Below are positions 61,734 through 64,000 of a stretch of DNA of 64,000 bases, piece by piece. Position numbers and translations under genes: made by a program. The notes beneath the pieces were generated by a model that was not told the origin of the DNA, did not search any database, and was given only the letters and a program-made list of their open reading frames with translations. This DNA comes from Chitinophagales bacterium. Its GTDB lineage: Bacteria > Bacteroidota > Bacteroidia > Chitinophagales > JADIYW01. Numbering within the stretch: the stretch's first letter is position 1; each line of letters opens with the position of its first letter. The stretch spans positions 62,001 to 126,000 of the forward strand of contig JAIBAX010000002.1 in the NCBI GenBank assembly GCA_019694955.1, read 5' to 3'.

Positions 61734-63788
61734 TTATTTCTCCTCTATCCTTTCAAAATTTGACAACCCGCACTGAAGAAAATCTTTATACTCTTTTTTG
61801 TTAGGGGTATAAGCTACAGGCGTATTCAGTATTACCAAATCTTGGTTGAGTAAAACATAGTACGGTTGTGAGTTTTTCTTAAAATGTTTTGCTTCGAAAT
61901 CACTCCATTTCTGACCGACATTGGTAATCTTTTTAAGGGTTCCGGTATTTCCGGAAGTATATTGCTCAGCAATAGGGAGTTCTTTTCTATCGTCTACATA
62001 CAAGGATATTAACACATACTTTTGTATCAATTTATTCACTTCTGGGTCTGTCCAAACGGTTTCTTCCATTTTTCTGCAATTTACACAGCCGTAGCCGGTA
62101 AAGTCTATCATTATTGGTTTGTTCACTTGCTTGGCAAAGGCAAGACCTTCTTCAAAATCATGAAAACAATCCAGACCTGCCGGACAACCGTGGTTTTTGG
62201 GTCCCCAAAAATTATAATGAACAGGCGGAGCAATTCCGCTCAACAATTTCAAGGGCTTGTAAGTAAATCCTGTGCATAAATAGGCGGTAAATGCTAAAGA
62301 TAAAATGCCGAAAATTGCCCTCACCACACCTATTCTCTCTTTTACTTTGTTGAATTTCAATACGCCTAAAAGGAATAATCCCAAGGATAAAAATACCAAT
62401 ATCCAAATGATGAGGAAAGGCTCGATCCTTAATATTCCCCAATTTTGTACCATGTCGGCTGTTGATAGAAATTTCATTGCCAGCGCAATTTCTAAGAAAC
62501 CTAAAGACTTTTTCACTGTTTCTAACCAACCTCCGGATTTAGGAATGGATTGCATCATTTTGGGAAATATGGCAAACAACATAAAAGGCAACGCCAATGC
62601 CATAGAAAATCCCAACATGCCGACCAATGGACGTAGTGGGAAGATGCCGAAAAGGGTATTGCCTTTTCCAAAAGCGGCTTCCACCAGCAAATTTCCAACC
62701 AATGGACCCGTGCAACTGAATGAAACAATCACTAAAGTGAATGCCATGAAGAAAATACCCAAATATCCTCCACGAGAAGCCAATGCATCTGTTTTATTCG
62801 CCCAAGTATAGGGTAGTGTTATCTCAAACAACCCAAAAAAGGACAGTCCGAAGATGATAAAAATTATGGCGAAGACAATGTTTACCCAGACATTGGTAGA
62901 AAACTCATTTAATGCTGTTGACCCAAACACCAAGGTGAAAAACATCCCAATAAACACATATATCAAAATGATGGAGAGACCGTAGAGCAACGCCATTTTA
63001 ACACCTTTGCCGGATTTTAAAAACATGGAAACAGTAAGTGGCAATAATGGAAAAACGCAAGGTGTCAGCAAAGCAAAGAAACCACTTATTAGCCCCAACA
63101 AAAATATCATCCACAAGCTTTTAGCATCTTTCTCCGTCTTACACACATCCTGAGATTTCGACCAATCAAATTTGATATCGTTGAGGGCGGTTTTGGGTTG
63201 TAGGTTTGCTAGGCTGTCGAGGGTGGATTGGGAAACGGTATCTGTTTTTTGATCTATAGTGTCATCAATAATTTCATTTTCGCTCGCTTTTGCGAAATCT
63301 ATTGTTAGTGACTTTGTTTCTGGCGGAAAACAGGCTTGTTCATCACAGGCTTGAAAAAATATTTCGGTTTCTAACTTAGTCTTGAAGTTCTTGGATTGTA
63401 TTTTTTGTTTAATGATGGCTTCATTTTCTAAGTATGTAACTGCCATATCATCCCACATGGGGTCTTTTTTAACTTTTCTTACCCCTTTTACTTCAATTGG
63501 CTTTCCAATAAACTTAACATCTTTATTGGTTTTAAACCTGATTTCTGTTGCCGTCGGCTTAAAATTACTTTCATTTTCAGGCAAATACAACCCATAAATA
63601 TGGTATCCTTTTGCAAACTTGCCAATGATTGATATCTCAAAAGTATCTGCACCTAAATGCTCCACTTTATAAGACCATTTCACAGGATCTACCATTGCTT
63701 GATCATCACTCTGTGCATCAAAGCTAATCTGACCAAAAGCGGCAAAAGAAAGGAAAAGATATAGTAGCGATAACACCTGCTTTTTCAT
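61734..63788 (-). CDS. DsbD-type thiol:disulfide interchange protein
   Basis: A 684-aa inner-membrane electron transporter. Signal peptide (1-19), an N-terminal DsbD-alpha-like domain with FFQACDEQACFPPETK, eight membrane helices starting with WMIFLLGLISGFFALLTPCVFPLLPLTV (redox Cys in TPCVFP, partner Cys in SFSCTGPLVG), and a C-terminal thioredoxin domain with C568-V-N-C571 (GYGCVNCRKMEETVW). It moves reducing power from cytoplasmic thioredoxin to periplasmic proteins, for example for cytochrome c maturation or disulfide repair. A TATTTTTG box lies at 63841-63848, about 50 nt upstream. Confidence 0.93.
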   Translation of the reverse strand: MKKQVLSLLYLFLSFAAFGQISFDAQSDDQAMVDPVKWSYKVEHLGADTFEISIIGKFAKGYHIYGLYLPENESNFKPTATEIRFKTNKDVKFIGKPIEVKGVRKVKKDPMWDDMAVTYLENEAIIKQKIQSKNFKTKLETEIFFQACDEQACFPPETKSLTIDFAKASENEIIDDTIDQKTDTVSQSTLDSLANLQPKTALNDIKFDWSKSQDVCKTEKDAKSLWMIFLLGLISGFFALLTPCVFPLLPLTVSMFLKSGKGVKMALLYGLSIILIYVFIGMFFTLVFGSTALNEFSTNVWVNIVFAIIFIIFGLSFFGLFEITLPYTWANKTDALASRGGYLGIFFMAFTLVIVSFSCTGPLVGNLLVEAAFGKGNTLFGIFPLRPLVGMLGFSMALALPFMLFAIFPKMMQSIPKSGGWLETVKKSLGFLEIALAMKFLSTADMVQNWGILRIEPFLIIWILVFLSLGLFLLGVLKFNKVKERIGVVRAIFGILSLAFTAYLCTGFTYKPLKLLSGIAPPVHYNFWGPKNHGCPAGLDCFHDFEEGLAFAKQVNKPIMIDFTGYGCVNCRKMEETVWTDPEVNKLIQKYVLISLYVDDRKELPIAEQYTSGNTGTLKKITNVGQKWSDFEAKHFKKNSQPYYVLLNQDLVILNTPVAYTPNKKEYKDFLQCGLSNFERIEEK

Positions 63789-63840
63789 ATATATTATTTA
63801 TTCTTTGGTCTTAAAAATTTATGAGACCTTACAATATGGA

Positions 63841-63848
63841 CAAAAATA
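63841..63848 (-). promoter_or_regulatory. dsbD-like -7 box (TATTTTTG)
   Basis: CAAAAATA on the + strand, 52 nt before the ATG and 33 bp downstream of the purQ stop. Confidence 0.45.
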
Positions 63849-63881
63849 CAAGTAAATCAGCGAAAAAGCGGTGTAGAAACT

Positions 63882-64000
63882 TTATACAGTTGTTAAAATT
63901 CCTAAAAGCGACTCAAATAGAACTTTTCCATCGGTATTCCCTAAGATGGATTCTGCTGCTCTTTCAGGGTGTGGCATCATCCCGAATACATTTCTGTTTG
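63882..64000 (-). CDS. purQ: Phosphoribosylformylglycinamidine synthase subunit PurQ, C-terminal end (partial)
   Basis: The last 39 codons of a gene that continues past the right edge. The translation [18 protein letters not shown] and [11 protein letters not shown], ending at a TAA, is the C-terminus of PurQ, the glutamine amidotransferase subunit of FGAM synthase in purine synthesis. His and Glu of PHPE belong to its catalytic triad. The catalytic Cys region is outside the window. Confidence 0.9.
   Translation of the reverse strand, partial: NRNVFGMMPHPERAAESILGNTDGKVLFESLLGILTTV

Overview
The window is about 64 kb of chromosomal DNA from a member of the Bacteroidota. Evidence for this includes a SusC/SusD pair, a secreted thermolysin-type protease with a type IX secretion (T9SS) sorting domain, many lipoproteins with Cys lipoboxes, an F-type ATP synthase locus lacking atpD and atpC, and many perfect or near-perfect TAnnTTTG promoter -7 boxes of the Bacteroidota sigma factor. 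A Chitinophaga- or Saprospira-like lineage seems plausible, but that is an inference. I see no rRNA, tRNA, phage, insertion sequence or CRISPR array. Both edges cut genes: the left edge cuts a fused isobutyryl-CoA mutase and the right edge cuts purQ.

Layout. 1-5.2 kb: 3' two thirds of icmF, an unknown lipoprotein flanked by degenerate direct repeats, and an ArsR regulator with HflX. 5.6-14.4 kb: a tightly packed envelope set (DUF3089 hydrolase, 2035-aa alpha-2-macroglobulin with an intact CAEQ thioester motif, beta-lactamase-fold serine hydrolase), then an outer-membrane barrel. 14.6-17.5 kb: OsmC, Mrp, Nfu and PyrF. 17.7-19.5 kb: an ECF sigma factor with a probable anti-sigma factor and a Spy-like protein. 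19.5-28.3 kb: a lone transketolase C-terminal half, then a TetR-controlled RND efflux operon extended by PAQR and RDD membrane proteins. 28.5-31.7 kb: a 2-oxoglutarate oxygenase, a methyltransferase and a methyltransferase-glycosyltransferase fusion. 32-39.3 kb: mdh, an MbnP/MbnH-like pair, htpG, an esterase, a DUF937 protein and an RNA methyltransferase. 39.4-46 kb: PhoD-like phosphatase, GH5 glycosidase, thiL, a candidate small RNA, a voltage-sensor-only membrane protein, RluB and ScpB. 46-51.2 kb: atpB-E-F-H-A-G. 51.2-56.8 kb: SusCD locus. 57.3-64 kb: RmlC-like cupin, an SDR with an altered active site, M4 protease, DsbD and purQ.

The strongest leads are four. (1) Four genes (mrp, nfu, thiL, scpB) have a perfect TAnnTTTG box exactly 4 nt before ATG, which predicts leaderless mRNAs. 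(2) A probable unannotated small RNA of about 145 nt lies on the + strand at about 43428-43571. It has three successive hairpins and a U-tract, and it is divergent from thiL with three copies of a 17-bp CAACCTCGAGGGTTGAA element between them. (3) There is a pore-less voltage-sensor protein. (4) There is an MbnP/MbnH copper-protein pair without methanobactin genes. Several intergenic repeat families recur across the window and are described separately.
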